Part shown: positions 6,351 to 14,909 of the stretch, piece after piece
How the letters are laid out: each line of letters opens with the position of its first letter
Position numbering within the stretch: the first letter of the stretch is position 1
From: Candidatus Equimonas faecalis
Lineage (GTDB): Bacteria > Bacteroidota > Bacteroidia > Bacteroidales > Bacteroidaceae
Assembly: GCA_018066245.1 (NCBI GenBank)
Contig: JAGHRT010000027.1
Coordinates: forward strand, 1 to 64,000
Reading direction: 5' to 3'
DNA: 64,000 bases
The notes under the pieces: generated by a model
Database searches by the model: none
What the model was told of the DNA's origin: nothing
Seen by the model: the letters and a program-made list of their open reading frames with translations, nothing else
Position numbers and translations under genes: made by a program

Positions 6351-9152
6351 ATGCCCAGCCTCTATCTACTCGATGCCTATGCGCTGATTTACCGCGCCTA
6401 CTACGGCCTGTTCAGTTCGCCCCTGGTGAACAGCAAAGGGCAGAACGTCAGCGCTGTACACGGCTTCGTGAGCACGCTGTGGGACATTGTGCAGAAGGAA
6501 CAGCCCGACTATCTGGGCGTGGCCTTCGACCCCCACGGCCCCACCTTCCGCCATGAGGCCTTCCCCGCCTACAAGGCCCAGCGCGAGGAGACTCCGGAGG
6601 ACATCCGGTGGGCCATGCCCGTGATAAAGAGCGTGCTGGCAGCCATGCGCATACCCCTGCTGGAAGTGGCGGGCTTCGAGGCCGACGACGTGATAGGCAC
6701 GCTGGCCTTGCAGGGCAAGGAGGCTGGCCTGGAGGTGTTTATGGTAACGCCCGACAAGGACTACGCCCAACTCGTGCAGGACCACATCACCATGCTCCGC
6801 CCCGGCCACAAAGGCGGGTTCGAGAGGCTCGGCCCCAAGGAGGTGTGCGAGAAATACGCCCTGCGCGAACCGGCGCAGGTGCTGGACCTCCTGGCCCTGA
6901 TGGGCGACTCGGCCGACAACTTCCCCGGCTGCCCGGGCGTAGGCCCCAAGACGGCGGCCACGCTCCTGCAGCAATTCGGCAGCATCGGGGAAATGCTCGC
7001 ACGCACGAGTGAGATAAAAGGTGCGCTCCGCACGAAAGTGGAGAGCCACGTGGCCGACATCGAGATGAGCCGCTTCCTGGCCACCATCCGCACCGACGTG
7101 CCGCTGACTCTCGACCTCGACCTGCTGCGCCGCCGCGAGGTGGACTCCCCCACCCTGCTCCAGATTTTCCGCGAACACGAGTTTGCTAAGTTGAGCCGCC
7201 GAATTTGCGGCGACGAGGCTTCCGTAAAGCCGTCCGCTGATGCAGGCGAGGAAATACGAGCCACTCTCGGCGAAGAATCGCGGCCTGACTTCAAGCCCGT
7301 CGGCGTTGAGAACGAAACAGATAGGCGCAGAATAATTGAAAATATCCCGACAACGGCATTTGTGGGTTTTGGGCTTACGCTCGACTGTGAGTGCCTTCAG
7401 GACGCCAAAATCACCGCCGTGGGCCTCGCCTTGGCCGATACTTCCTCCGAAGCCGCCGGAAACGGAAACAAGTCCGCCGACGTTTCCAACGAAGCCGCCG
7501 AAAACGGAAACAAGTCCGCCGACGTTTCCAACGAAGCCGCCGGAAGTGCTGACGCAGCCGGCGCTGAATGTTGGGAGTTTAATGTTTCCCGTGAAACATC
7601 GGGCGATGAAGATTTCGGAGCCCTGTTTGCCGACGACGGCGAAGCCGACAGCGGTGAAGCGGCCTTGCTGAGCGTGTTGCGCCCCTTGCTGGAGCGCAGC
7701 GACGTGACGCTGGTGGGCTACGGCCTGAAGGCGGCCCTCGGCGTGCTGGCCGAGAGAGGCGTGGAGGTGAAGTGCAAGTTGTGGGACGTGCAACTGGCCT
7801 ACTACGTCATCGACCCCGAGAAGAACCACTCCCTGAAGGGCCGCACCGGCCTGTCGGCCGGACAGTGGGCAGCCGAGTGCCTTGTGCGACGGCCCGACCT
7901 GCTGTGGGAAATGCAGCGCACGGGCGTGGCCAGCGTGTTCAGCCAGATAGAGATGCCGCTGCTCCCCGTGCTGGCAGAAATGGAGCGCCACGGCGTGCGG
8001 CTGGACACCCGGGCCCTCGCCGAAGTGGGCCAGGACTTCCGCAGCCGCCTGGCCGACATAGAGAAAGACATCTACCGCGAAGTGGGCCACGAGTTTCTCA
8101 TCACCTCGCCCCGACAGGTGGGCGACGTGCTCTTCGACGAACTGAAACTCAGCGAGAAAGCCCGACGCACCAAGAACGGGCAATACTCCACCTCGGAGGA
8201 AACACTTGAGGCCCTGCGCCCGAAGCACCGCGTGGTGGGCCTCATCCTGCAACACCGAGCCCTGAAGAAGCTCCTCAGCACCTACGTGGACGCCCTGCCC
8301 AAGCTCATCCACCCCCGCACAGGGCGCATACACACCAGTTTCAACCAAGCCGTAACGGCCACGGGCCGCCTGTCGAGCAGCAACCCGAACCTGCAGAACA
8401 TCCCCGTCAGAGGCGAAGACGGCCGCGAAATCAGGCGTTGCTTCGTGGCGGAGCCGGGACAGGTGTTCTACTCTGCCGACTATTCGCAGATAGAGCTGCG
8501 CATCATGGCCCACCTCAGCGGCGACGAAGCCATGCAGGCCGACTTCCTGGCCGGCCACGACGTACACGCCGCCACGGCCTCGCGCATCTTCCACTGCACG
8601 GTCGGTGAAGTCAGCCGCGACATGCGGCGCAAGGCCAAGACGGCCAACTTCGGCATCATCTACGGCATTTCGGCCTTCGGGCTGGCCGAGCGCATGGAAG
8701 TGAGCCGAAGCGAGGCGAAGGAGCTTATAGACAGCTACTTCCTTACCTACCCCGGCGTGCGGAAGTACATTGACCGGGCCATCCAGACGGCCCGCGACAC
8801 GGGCTATGCCCTGACCCTGTCGGGCCGCCGCCGCTACCTGAAGGACATCGCCTCGCGCAACGGCACCGTCAGGGCCTTTGCCGAGCGCAACGCCGTGAAC
8901 GCCCCCATCCAGGGCACGGCAGCCGACATCATCAAGCTGGCCATGATACGCATCGCCGCCAGACTGAAAACCGAAGGCCTGAAAGCCCGCATGATACTGC
9001 AGGTACACGACGAACTGAACTTCACCTGTCCGCCCGAGGAGCTGGATGCGCTCAGGAAGCTTGTACTGGAGGAAATGGCCTCGGCCTGCACCCTCAGCGT
9101 GCCCCTCGTGGCCGACGACGGAGTGGGCCGGAACTGGCTGGAAGCGCACTGA
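6351..9152 (+). CDS. polA: DNA polymerase I with degenerate 3'-5' exonuclease domain and repeat insertion
   Basis: Gap-filling and Okazaki-maturation polymerase, 933 residues. Domains in order: 5' nuclease (about 1-290, with FEADDVIGTLA and GVGPKTAA), 3'-5' exonuclease fold (about 320-520), and A-family polymerase (about 540-933) with DYSQIELR (motif A, D710), RRKAKTANFGIIYG (motif B) and VHDE (motif C, D887). In the exonuclease fold, D345 and E347 (LDCEC) align with E. coli D355/E357. The positions of D424 and D501 appear to be A462 (LKAA for LKYD) and C510 (WAAEC for YAAED), so proofreading is probably lost. The same domain carries a five-unit 21-bp repeat (residues 367-401) and a parS-like site (411-416). 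Polymerase and 5'-nuclease motifs look intact. Confidence 0.95.
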   Translation: MPSLYLLDAYALIYRAYYGLFSSPLVNSKGQNVSAVHGFVSTLWDIVQKEQPDYLGVAFDPHGPTFRHEAFPAYKAQREETPEDIRWAMPVIKSVLAAMRIPLLEVAGFEADDVIGTLALQGKEAGLEVFMVTPDKDYAQLVQDHITMLRPGHKGGFERLGPKEVCEKYALREPAQVLDLLALMGDSADNFPGCPGVGPKTAATLLQQFGSIGEMLARTSEIKGALRTKVESHVADIEMSRFLATIRTDVPLTLDLDLLRRREVDSPTLLQIFREHEFAKLSRRICGDEASVKPSADAGEEIRATLGEESRPDFKPVGVENETDRRRIIENIPTTAFVGFGLTLDCECLQDAKITAVGLALADTSSEAAGNGNKSADVSNEAAENGNKSADVSNEAAGSADAAGAECWEFNVSRETSGDEDFGALFADDGEADSGEAALLSVLRPLLERSDVTLVGYGLKAALGVLAERGVEVKCKLWDVQLAYYVIDPEKNHSLKGRTGLSAGQWAAECLVRRPDLLWEMQRTGVASVFSQIEMPLLPVLAEMERHGVRLDTRALAEVGQDFRSRLADIEKDIYREVGHEFLITSPRQVGDVLFDELKLSEKARRTKNGQYSTSEETLEALRPKHRVVGLILQHRALKKLLSTYVDALPKLIHPRTGRIHTSFNQAVTATGRLSSSNPNLQNIPVRGEDGREIRRCFVAEPGQVFYSADYSQIELRIMAHLSGDEAMQADFLAGHDVHAATASRIFHCTVGEVSRDMRRKAKTANFGIIYGISAFGLAERMEVSRSEAKELIDSYFLTYPGVRKYIDRAIQTARDTGYALTLSGRRRYLKDIASRNGTVRAFAERNAVNAPIQGTAADIIKLAMIRIAARLKTEGLKARMILQVHDELNFTCPPEELDALRKLVLEEMASACTLSVPLVADDGVGRNWLEAH
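7449..7553 (+). repeat. In-frame tandem 21-bp repeats inside polA
   Basis: Five consecutive 21-bp units. Two copies of a 42-bp pair (7449-7490 and 7491-7532) differ at only one visible base, followed by a further half-copy at 7533-7553. The peptide is EAAGNGNKSADVSN repeated. The unit core, AAGTCCGCCGAC, is the dispersed intergenic repeat of this genome. Each pair contains the inverted repeat GGAAAC...GTTTCC. Confidence 0.85.
7583..7598. promoter_or_regulatory. Second parS-like site, inside polA
   Basis: TGTTTCCCGTGAAACA differs from the parS palindrome TGTTTCACGTGAAACA at one central base. It lies 30 bases after the 21-bp repeat array in the degenerate exonuclease domain and encodes V-S-R-E-T, nearly the peptide that the mnmG site encodes. 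Recognition by ParB is inferred from the consensus only. Confidence 0.5.
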
Positions 9153-9252
9153 GGAATGGAAAATGTAGAACGTATAATGTACAATGACGGCAGAGTAGGC
9201 GCGAGAAGCCTGTAAGGGAAGCGCCTTTCCTGCTAAGACACAACGATTTACC

Positions 9253-10695
9253 ATGCAGAGGCAAGTGATTCAGCAGACGGCGGCCACGCAGCAGCAGCAG
9301 CAGACCGTTACGCAGCAGCAGGTGCAGTTTTCACACCTGCTGGAACTGCCTGCCGACGCACTGGCCGACGACATACTGAAAGCCACCGAGGAAAATCCCG
9401 CCCTGGAGCGCGAAGAACAGCCCGAAGGCCCCGAAGCCTCCGCCGCCGACGGCATCACCCTCGGCTACGGCCCCGAAGCCCCCGCCTACGTGCGCCGCAG
9501 CGCAGAACCCGCCGGCTCCGACATGGCCAGCTGGACGGCCGACCCCGCCTCCGACGGCGACATACTGGCCCGCCAAATCGCCGAACTGGACCTCACCGAC
9601 GGCGAGCGCACGGTGATGGACTACATAGCCGGCTCACTGAACGCCCACGGCTACCTTGAAAAAGACGACCAGACGCTGGCCGACGAACTGGCCTTCGGCC
9701 TCTACATGGACGTGTCGCCCGATGAGGTACGCCGCCTCGTAGGCCTCTTCCAGACACTGGAGCCCACCGGCATAGGCGCCCGCAACCTGCAAGAATGCCT
9801 CAGCCTGCAACTCGCTGAACCCCAGCCGGAAGACACCCCCGAAACCCGCCAGACACGCCGCCTCGCCCTGCGCATCGTGGCCGAAGTCTGGGACGACTAC
9901 GCCGCCCGCCGCCTCGACAAAGTGGCCCGCCTCCTCAGCGTCCCCTCCGGGCAAGTGGCCGCCGCCGACAGGCTCATACGCCGCTGCAACCCCTATCCGG
10001 GCAACGCGCTGACCGCCGCCAACCCCATCTCCGCACCCACCGTGAGCCCCGACTTCATGCTCCTCGCGGACGAAAACGGGCACATCGACATCAGCCTCAC
10101 CCGACAGGCCGACACCCGCCTCAAAGTAAGCCCCGCCTTCCTCGGCATCGTGGAGAGCTACCCTGCCCTGCCCCACCCCACCCGCCAGCAGCAGGACAGC
10201 TACATCTACGCCAAGGACAAGGTCGATACGGCCCGGGCCTATCTGGCCAACCTCCAGCGCCGGCGGGAGGTGCTACTGCACACCATGCAGGCCATTGCCG
10301 ACAGGCAGCGCCCCTTCTTCCTCGGCCAGGACGACGAAGCCCTGCTCCAGCCCCTCCGCCTGCAGGACGTGGCCGACCGCGTGGGCATAGACGTCAGCAC
10401 CGTGAGCCGGGCAGCCGCCAGCAAGTACGTGCAGACGGCCTACGGCATCTACCCCCTCCGCCGCTTCTTCAACGCGCAGACCATGGAGAAGGACGGCCGG
10501 CAGGTGAGCAACACCCAACTCAAACTCGCCCTGCGCGAACTCATCGAGGGCGAAGACCCCGCCCGCCCCCTCTCCGACGAGCAGCTCTGCCGGCTCATGC
10601 AGCAGCAGGGCTACCGCCTGGCCCGCCGCACGGTGGCCAAATACCGCGACCAGATGGGCATACCGACGGCGGCGATAAGGAGTGGGAATGTATAG
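9253..10695 (+). CDS. rpoN: RNA polymerase sigma-54 factor
   Basis: Alternative sigma factor for -24/-12 promoters that need AAA+ enhancer-binding activators. The 480-residue protein has a glutamine-rich N-terminal region I (QTVTQQQVQFSHLLELP) that contacts activator, an acidic linker, a core-binding region, a helix-turn-helix (VADRVGIDVSTVSRAAASKY) and the diagnostic RpoN box ARRTVAKYR at residues 457-465. Length is normal. No activator gene is in the window. A near-consensus sigma-54 promoter lies 112 bases before groES at 33632-33648, so at least one likely target is nearby. The next gene, encoding a membrane protein, begins 238 bases downstream. Confidence 0.95.
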   Translation: MQRQVIQQTAATQQQQQTVTQQQVQFSHLLELPADALADDILKATEENPALEREEQPEGPEASAADGITLGYGPEAPAYVRRSAEPAGSDMASWTADPASDGDILARQIAELDLTDGERTVMDYIAGSLNAHGYLEKDDQTLADELAFGLYMDVSPDEVRRLVGLFQTLEPTGIGARNLQECLSLQLAEPQPEDTPETRQTRRLALRIVAEVWDDYAARRLDKVARLLSVPSGQVAAADRLIRRCNPYPGNALTAANPISAPTVSPDFMLLADENGHIDISLTRQADTRLKVSPAFLGIVESYPALPHPTRQQQDSYIYAKDKVDTARAYLANLQRRREVLLHTMQAIADRQRPFFLGQDDEALLQPLRLQDVADRVGIDVSTVSRAAASKYVQTAYGIYPLRRFFNAQTMEKDGRQVSNTQLKLALRELIEGEDPARPLSDEQLCRLMQQQGYRLARRTVAKYRDQMGIPTAAIRSGNV

Positions 10696-10717
10696 TGTAC
10701 AGGCATCCGACGGCAAG

Positions 10718-10900
10718 GCAGGAAAAGCTTCCCGTAGGGAAGCCACAAAGGTAGCCAGCATTGGCTGCACGGAGCAAACCGCAGGAAAAGCTTCCCGCAA
10801 GGAAGCCACAAAGGTAGCCTGCCATAAGGACGACCGAAGGTAGGACACAATGGCAGGAGAAACAGGGCACGACGACGCATCCCGTAGGGATGAATACAGC
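10718..10900. repeat. REP-like hairpin repeats between rpoN and the PAP2-like gene
   Basis: A 39-bp sequence occurs twice at a 63-bp period (10718-10756 and 10781-10819). Each copy contains a short palindrome: GCTTCCC-GTA-GGGAAGC, then GCTTCC-CGCAA-GGAAGC. A third palindrome, CATCCC-GTA-GGGATG, sits near 10877-10891. The layout resembles REP-type elements. No gene is seen in this spacer. Confidence 0.6.
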
Positions 10901-10933
10901 GGCCCTCCAGAACAAATCATAAATCATGACATC

Positions 10934-11548
10934 ATGAACAAGTACATCATCATGGCGGCGCAGGCAGTCAGCCTGCTGTTCACACCCTGGTACCTCGCCC
11001 TGCTGGGCTTCGTGCTCCTGCTCATCTTCTCCTACCTGAACATGCTGCCCTGGCAGCTGAAGCTGATGATGGGGCTTATGGTGTATCTCTTCACCGTGCT
11101 GCTGCCCTACTGGAGCATATACATCTACCGCCGGGCCAACGGCCTGACGAGCCGCCAGATGGGGCAGCGCGAGAGGCGGCTGGTGCCCTACGCCATCAGC
11201 ATCCTGTGCTACACGGCCCTGTGGTGGCTGATGCGGTTTTTCAACCTGCCCTCGTTCACGCAGGCCGTGGTGGCCGGCGCACTGTTCATACAGATACTGT
11301 GCGCGGTGGTGAACATGTGGGTGAAGGTCAGCACGCACGCCGCCGCCATCGGGGGCATCATCGGTGCGCTGATGGCCTTCTCGCTGGTGTTCTCGTTCGA
11401 CCCCACGGGCTGGCTCTGCCTGAGCATTCTGGTGGCCGGCGTGGTGTGTACGGCTCGTATGATTCTGCGCCAGCACACGCTGGGCGAACTGGGCCTGGGC
11501 CTGCTCATCGGCCTGCTGTGCGGCTGGGGCTCGGTGCTGATGCTGTGA
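10934..11548 (+). CDS. PAP2-like integral membrane protein
   Basis: Polytopic inner-membrane protein of 204 residues with about six hydrophobic segments. The pair THAAAIGG and RMILRQHTLGELGLG resembles the second and third motifs of membrane PAP2 phosphatases (a histidine, then R...H), but the third motif lacks the usual aspartate and the first motif is not clear, so catalytic activity is doubtful. The frame is open back to 10850, but those 28 residues are hydrophilic and come from a repeat-rich spacer. The ATG at 10934 gives a start directly before the first membrane helix. It may be co-transcribed with rpoN, but the substrate is unknown. Confidence 0.65.
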   Translation: MNKYIIMAAQAVSLLFTPWYLALLGFVLLLIFSYLNMLPWQLKLMMGLMVYLFTVLLPYWSIYIYRRANGLTSRQMGQRERRLVPYAISILCYTALWWLMRFFNLPSFTQAVVAGALFIQILCAVVNMWVKVSTHAAAIGGIIGALMAFSLVFSFDPTGWLCLSILVAGVVCTARMILRQHTLGELGLGLLIGLLCGWGSVLML

Positions 11549-11672
11549 TGCGGAATGTTTAACGTATAATGTAGAATGTAGAAAGCCGCCGGCAGGAAAA
11601 AGCAGTCCGCCGAGAGGGAAATGCCTCCTGCCGACAACGCAATAATAAACCACAAGCCACATACAACTGACC

Positions 11673-12179
11673 ATGGAACCGAAAGTAAGCATCATCATGG
11701 GCTCTACGAGCGACATGCCCGTGATGGAAAAAGCCTGTCGCCAACTCAACGACCTCCAGGTGCCCTTCGAGGTGCTGGCCCTCAGCGCACACCGCACGCC
11801 CCGGGAGGTGGAACAATTTGCCCGCGAGGCCGAGGGTAGGGGAGTGCGCGTCATCATTGCCGCCGCAGGCATGGCCGCCGCCCTGCCGGGGGTGATTGCC
11901 GCGCAGACGACGCTGCCCGTCATCGGCGTGCCCGTCAAGGGTATGCTCGACGGCCTGGATGCCCTCCTCTCCATCGTGCAGATGCCTCCCGGCATCCCCG
12001 TGGCCACGGTGGGCGTGAACGGTGCCCTGAACGCCGCCCTGCTGGCCTGCCAGATACTGGCACAGGCGGACGACGCACTGGCTCAGCGCCTCCGAGCACA
12101 GAAGGAGGGCCTGAAACAGAAGATCGTGAAGGCCAACGCCGAACTCAGCGCAATCAGCTATGACTACAAGACGAATTAG
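11673..12179 (+). CDS. purE: 5-(carboxyamino)imidazole ribonucleotide mutase, class I PurE
   Basis: Moves the carboxylate of N5-CAIR to C4 to form CAIR in purine biosynthesis. The 168-residue protein has the class I signatures [10 protein letters not shown] near the N terminus (phosphate loop with catalytic S and D), SAHRTP with the active-site histidine, and [11 protein letters not shown]. PurK is not in the window. The last 20 bases overlap the start of ispG in another frame, so the two are translated from one message. A spacer with AATGTAGAATG-type filler and a GTCCGCCG element precedes it. Confidence 0.95.
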   Translation: MEPKVSIIMGSTSDMPVMEKACRQLNDLQVPFEVLALSAHRTPREVEQFAREAEGRGVRVIIAAAGMAAALPGVIAAQTTLPVIGVPVKGMLDGLDALLSIVQMPPGIPVATVGVNGALNAALLACQILAQADDALAQRLRAQKEGLKQKIVKANAELSAISYDYKTN

Positions 12180-13350
12180 CCACGAGGTACACATCGGCCC
12201 CCACCTCGTCATCGGCGGCAGCCGCCCGATAGCCATGCAGAGCATGACGACGTGCAGCACGATGGACACGGAAGGCTGCGTGCGGCAGGCCATACGCATC
12301 ATCGAGGCCGGCGGCGAACTGGTGCGCCTCACCACGCAGGGCACGCGCGAAGCCGAAAACCTGCGCCCCATACGCGAGGAACTCAACCGGCGGGGCTACA
12401 GCCACATCCCCCTGTGCGCCGACGTACACTTCAATCCCGACGTGGCCGACGTGGCCGCCGCCATCGTGGAGAAGGTGCGCATCAATCCGGGCAACTACGT
12501 GGACCCCGCACGCACGTTCAAGCACCTGGAATACACCGACGAGGAGTATCAGGCCGAACTCCACCGCCTGGACGGGCGCTTCTGCCGCTTCCTCCAAATC
12601 TGCCGCCGCCACGGCACGGCCATACGCATAGGCGTGAACCACGGCAGCCTGTCGGACCGCATCATGAGCCGCTACGGCGACACGCCCGAAGGCATCGTGG
12701 AATCGTGCATGGAGTTCCTGCGCATTGCCGAGCGGGAAGAGTTCCCCGACGTGGTGGTGAGCATCAAGGCCAGCAACACCCGCGTGATGGTGGAGAGCGT
12801 GCGCCTGCTGTGCCGGCAGATGGAGCAGGAGGACATGGACTATCCGCTGCACCTCGGCGTAACCGAGGCCGGCGAGGGTGAGGACGGCCGCCTGAAGAGC
12901 GCCGTGGGCATAGGCTCCCTGCTGCTGGACGGCATAGGCGACACCATACGCGTGAGCCTCTCGGAGGAGCCGGAGTGCGAGATACCCGTGGCAGCAGCCA
13001 TCCTCCAAGCCGCAGGCAGCCGCATCAGCAAGACCGAATACATCTCCTGTCCGGGCTGCGGACGCACGCTCTACGACCTGCCCGGCACCATACGCCGCAT
13101 CAAGGAGGCCATCGGCCGGAAAGCACAGGCCGACCCCCGCTACCGCACGCTCAAGATAGGCATAATGGGCTGCATCGTGAACGGCCCGGGCGAGATGGCC
13201 GACGCCGATTTCGGCTACGTGGGCGCGGCACGCGGCAAGGTCAGCCTCTACCGGGGCAGGCAGTGCGTGGAGAAAAACATACCCGAAGAGGAAGCCGTGG
13301 AAAGGCTCATCACTTTAATCGAAACAACCTTAAATAAAGAGCAATGCTGA
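12160..13350 (+). CDS. ispG: 4-hydroxy-3-methylbut-2-enyl diphosphate synthase IspG, short form
   Basis: Iron-sulfur enzyme of the MEP isoprenoid pathway, converting MEcPP to HMBPP. The 396-residue protein has the TIM-barrel part ([35 protein letters not shown]) followed by the [4Fe-4S] domain with ligands C297, C300 (SCPGCG), C338 and E345 (GCIVNGPGE). The barrel closely matches the long Bacteroidetes/plant/chlamydial subtype, which normally carries an inserted domain of about 200 residues after the segment here read as [11 protein letters not shown]. That insert is absent: the sequence passes directly to [12 protein letters not shown]. It overlaps purE by 20 bases and cysS by 7. Confidence 0.93.
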   Translation: MTTRRISHEVHIGPHLVIGGSRPIAMQSMTTCSTMDTEGCVRQAIRIIEAGGELVRLTTQGTREAENLRPIREELNRRGYSHIPLCADVHFNPDVADVAAAIVEKVRINPGNYVDPARTFKHLEYTDEEYQAELHRLDGRFCRFLQICRRHGTAIRIGVNHGSLSDRIMSRYGDTPEGIVESCMEFLRIAEREEFPDVVVSIKASNTRVMVESVRLLCRQMEQEDMDYPLHLGVTEAGEGEDGRLKSAVGIGSLLLDGIGDTIRVSLSEEPECEIPVAAAILQAAGSRISKTEYISCPGCGRTLYDLPGTIRRIKEAIGRKAQADPRYRTLKIGIMGCIVNGPGEMADADFGYVGAARGKVSLYRGRQCVEKNIPEEEAVERLITLIETTLNKEQC

Positions 13351-14840
13351 TATACAACACCTTAACCCGACAGAAAGAACAGTTCCGCCCCCTTCACGAA
13401 GGCCGCGTGGGCATGTACGTGTGCGGACCCACCGTCTATGGCGACGCCCACCTGGGCCACGCCCGCCCCGCCATCACCTTCGACCTCCTGTTCCGCTACC
13501 TCAGGCATCAGGGCTATAAAGTACGCTACGTCCGCAATATCACCGACGTGGGCCACCTTGAGCACGACGCCGACGAAGGCGAGGACAAGATAGCCAAGAA
13601 GGCCCGCCTCGAACAGCTGGAGCCCATGGAGGTGGCACAATACTATACCAACCGCTTCAACAAGGCCATGGAAGCCCTCGGCGTCCTGCCGCCAAGCATC
13701 GAGCCCCACGCCACAGGCCACATCATCGAGCAGATAGAACTCGTGCGCCAGATTATGGACCACGGCTACGCCTACGAGTCGAACGGCTCCGTCTATTTCG
13801 ACGTGGAGAAGTACGACCGCGACATGCAGGGCAAGCCCCACCGCTACGGCTGCCTGTCCGGACGCTCGCTGGAAAACATAAAGGACGCCTCGCGCGAACT
13901 CGACGGGGTGGGGGAGAAGCACCGCCAGGCCGACTTCGCCCTATGGAAAAAGGCACAGCCCGAGCACATCATGCGCTGGCCCTCGCCCTGGAGCGACGGC
14001 TTCCCGGGCTGGCATTGCGAGTGTACCGCCATGGGCCGCAAGTATCTGGGCGATGAGTTCGACATACACGGCGGCGGCATGGACCTCGTGTTCCCCCACC
14101 ACGAATGCGAAATAGCCCAGGCCGTGGCCTCGCAGGGCAAGCCCATGGTACACTACTGGATGCACAACAACATGATTACCATAGCCGGCAAGAAAATGGG
14201 GAAGTCGTACAACAACTTCATCACCCTCTCACAGTTCTTCACCGGCCAGCACCCCCTTCTGGAGCAGGCCTACGAGCCGATGGTCATCCGCTTCTTCATC
14301 CTCCAGGCCCACTACCGCTCCACCGTCGATTTCAGCAACGAAGCCCTGCAAGCCTCCGAAAAAGGCCTGGAGCGCCTGCGCGAAGCCTGGAAGGCATTGT
14401 CCCGACTGCAAGACGGGCAGAAAGTGAAGGGGCAGCCGCAGGTGGAACAGGCCTATGTGGATGAACTGGCCGCCAAGTGCCTGGAAGCCATGGACGACGA
14501 CCTGAACTCACCCGTCGTCATCTCCCACCTGTTCGACGCCTGCCGCACCATCAACACCCTCCAGGACCGCAAGGCCGGCATCACGGCAGAAGTGGCGCAG
14601 GCCCTCATGGGCGTGTTCCGCACCTGGGCCATCGACATCCTGGGCCTCCAGCTGGAAGCCGCCGCCGGAAGCCAGGAGAGGGAGAAAGCCTTCGGCGGAG
14701 CCGTGGATCTGCTGCTGCAAATCCGAGCCAAGGCCAAGGAAGCCAAGGACTGGGCCACCTCCGACCAGATACGCAACCAGCTCGCCCAGCTCGGCTTCGA
14801 GGTGAAGGACACCAAGGACGGTGCCACGTGGAAGCTGTAG
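13344..14840 (+). CDS. cysS: Cysteinyl-tRNA synthetase
   Basis: Charges tRNA-Cys with cysteine. The 498-residue class I synthetase has the zinc ligand C27 in CGPTVYG, the HIGH-type motif HLGH at 36-39, further zinc-site residues in WHCECTAMG and FPHHECEIA, and the KMSKS loop as KMGKS at 284-288, which is usual for this phylum. A C-terminal DALR-type helical domain completes a normal length. Its ATG overlaps the ispG stop region, making a three-gene purE-ispG-cysS transcription unit likely. About 70 bases of AT-rich filler separate it from the next gene. Confidence 0.96.
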   Translation: MLIYNTLTRQKEQFRPLHEGRVGMYVCGPTVYGDAHLGHARPAITFDLLFRYLRHQGYKVRYVRNITDVGHLEHDADEGEDKIAKKARLEQLEPMEVAQYYTNRFNKAMEALGVLPPSIEPHATGHIIEQIELVRQIMDHGYAYESNGSVYFDVEKYDRDMQGKPHRYGCLSGRSLENIKDASRELDGVGEKHRQADFALWKKAQPEHIMRWPSPWSDGFPGWHCECTAMGRKYLGDEFDIHGGGMDLVFPHHECEIAQAVASQGKPMVHYWMHNNMITIAGKKMGKSYNNFITLSQFFTGQHPLLEQAYEPMVIRFFILQAHYRSTVDFSNEALQASEKGLERLREAWKALSRLQDGQKVKGQPQVEQAYVDELAAKCLEAMDDDLNSPVVISHLFDACRTINTLQDRKAGITAEVAQALMGVFRTWAIDILGLQLEAAAGSQEREKAFGGAVDLLLQIRAKAKEAKDWATSDQIRNQLAQLGFEVKDTKDGATWKL

Positions 14841-14842
14841 GA

Positions 14843-14905
14843 ATTGGCAAATTGGCAAATTTGAGAATGAGCAAATTAGAGAATTGGCAAATAACAAATA
14901 AATAA
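14843..14905. repeat. AATTGGCAAAT low-complexity filler
   Basis: Degenerate tandem repeats of AATTGGCAAATT / GAGCAAATTAGA fill the whole spacer between cysS and the secreted-protein gene. The strongly AT-rich composition contrasts with both neighbours. No terminator hairpin is seen. Confidence 0.5.
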
Positions 14906-14909
14906 CATT

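Noticed and set aside
6366-9254. Very long open frame on the - strand opposite polA
   Set aside because: It mirrors polA in a GC-rich region where stops are rare; its translation is low-complexity (H/V/G/A-rich) and matches no family.
13344-14840. KMGKS in place of KMSKS in CysS as a defect
   Set aside because: As far as I know this variant is usual in Bacteroidetes cysteinyl-tRNA synthetases, so it is not a sign of loss of function.
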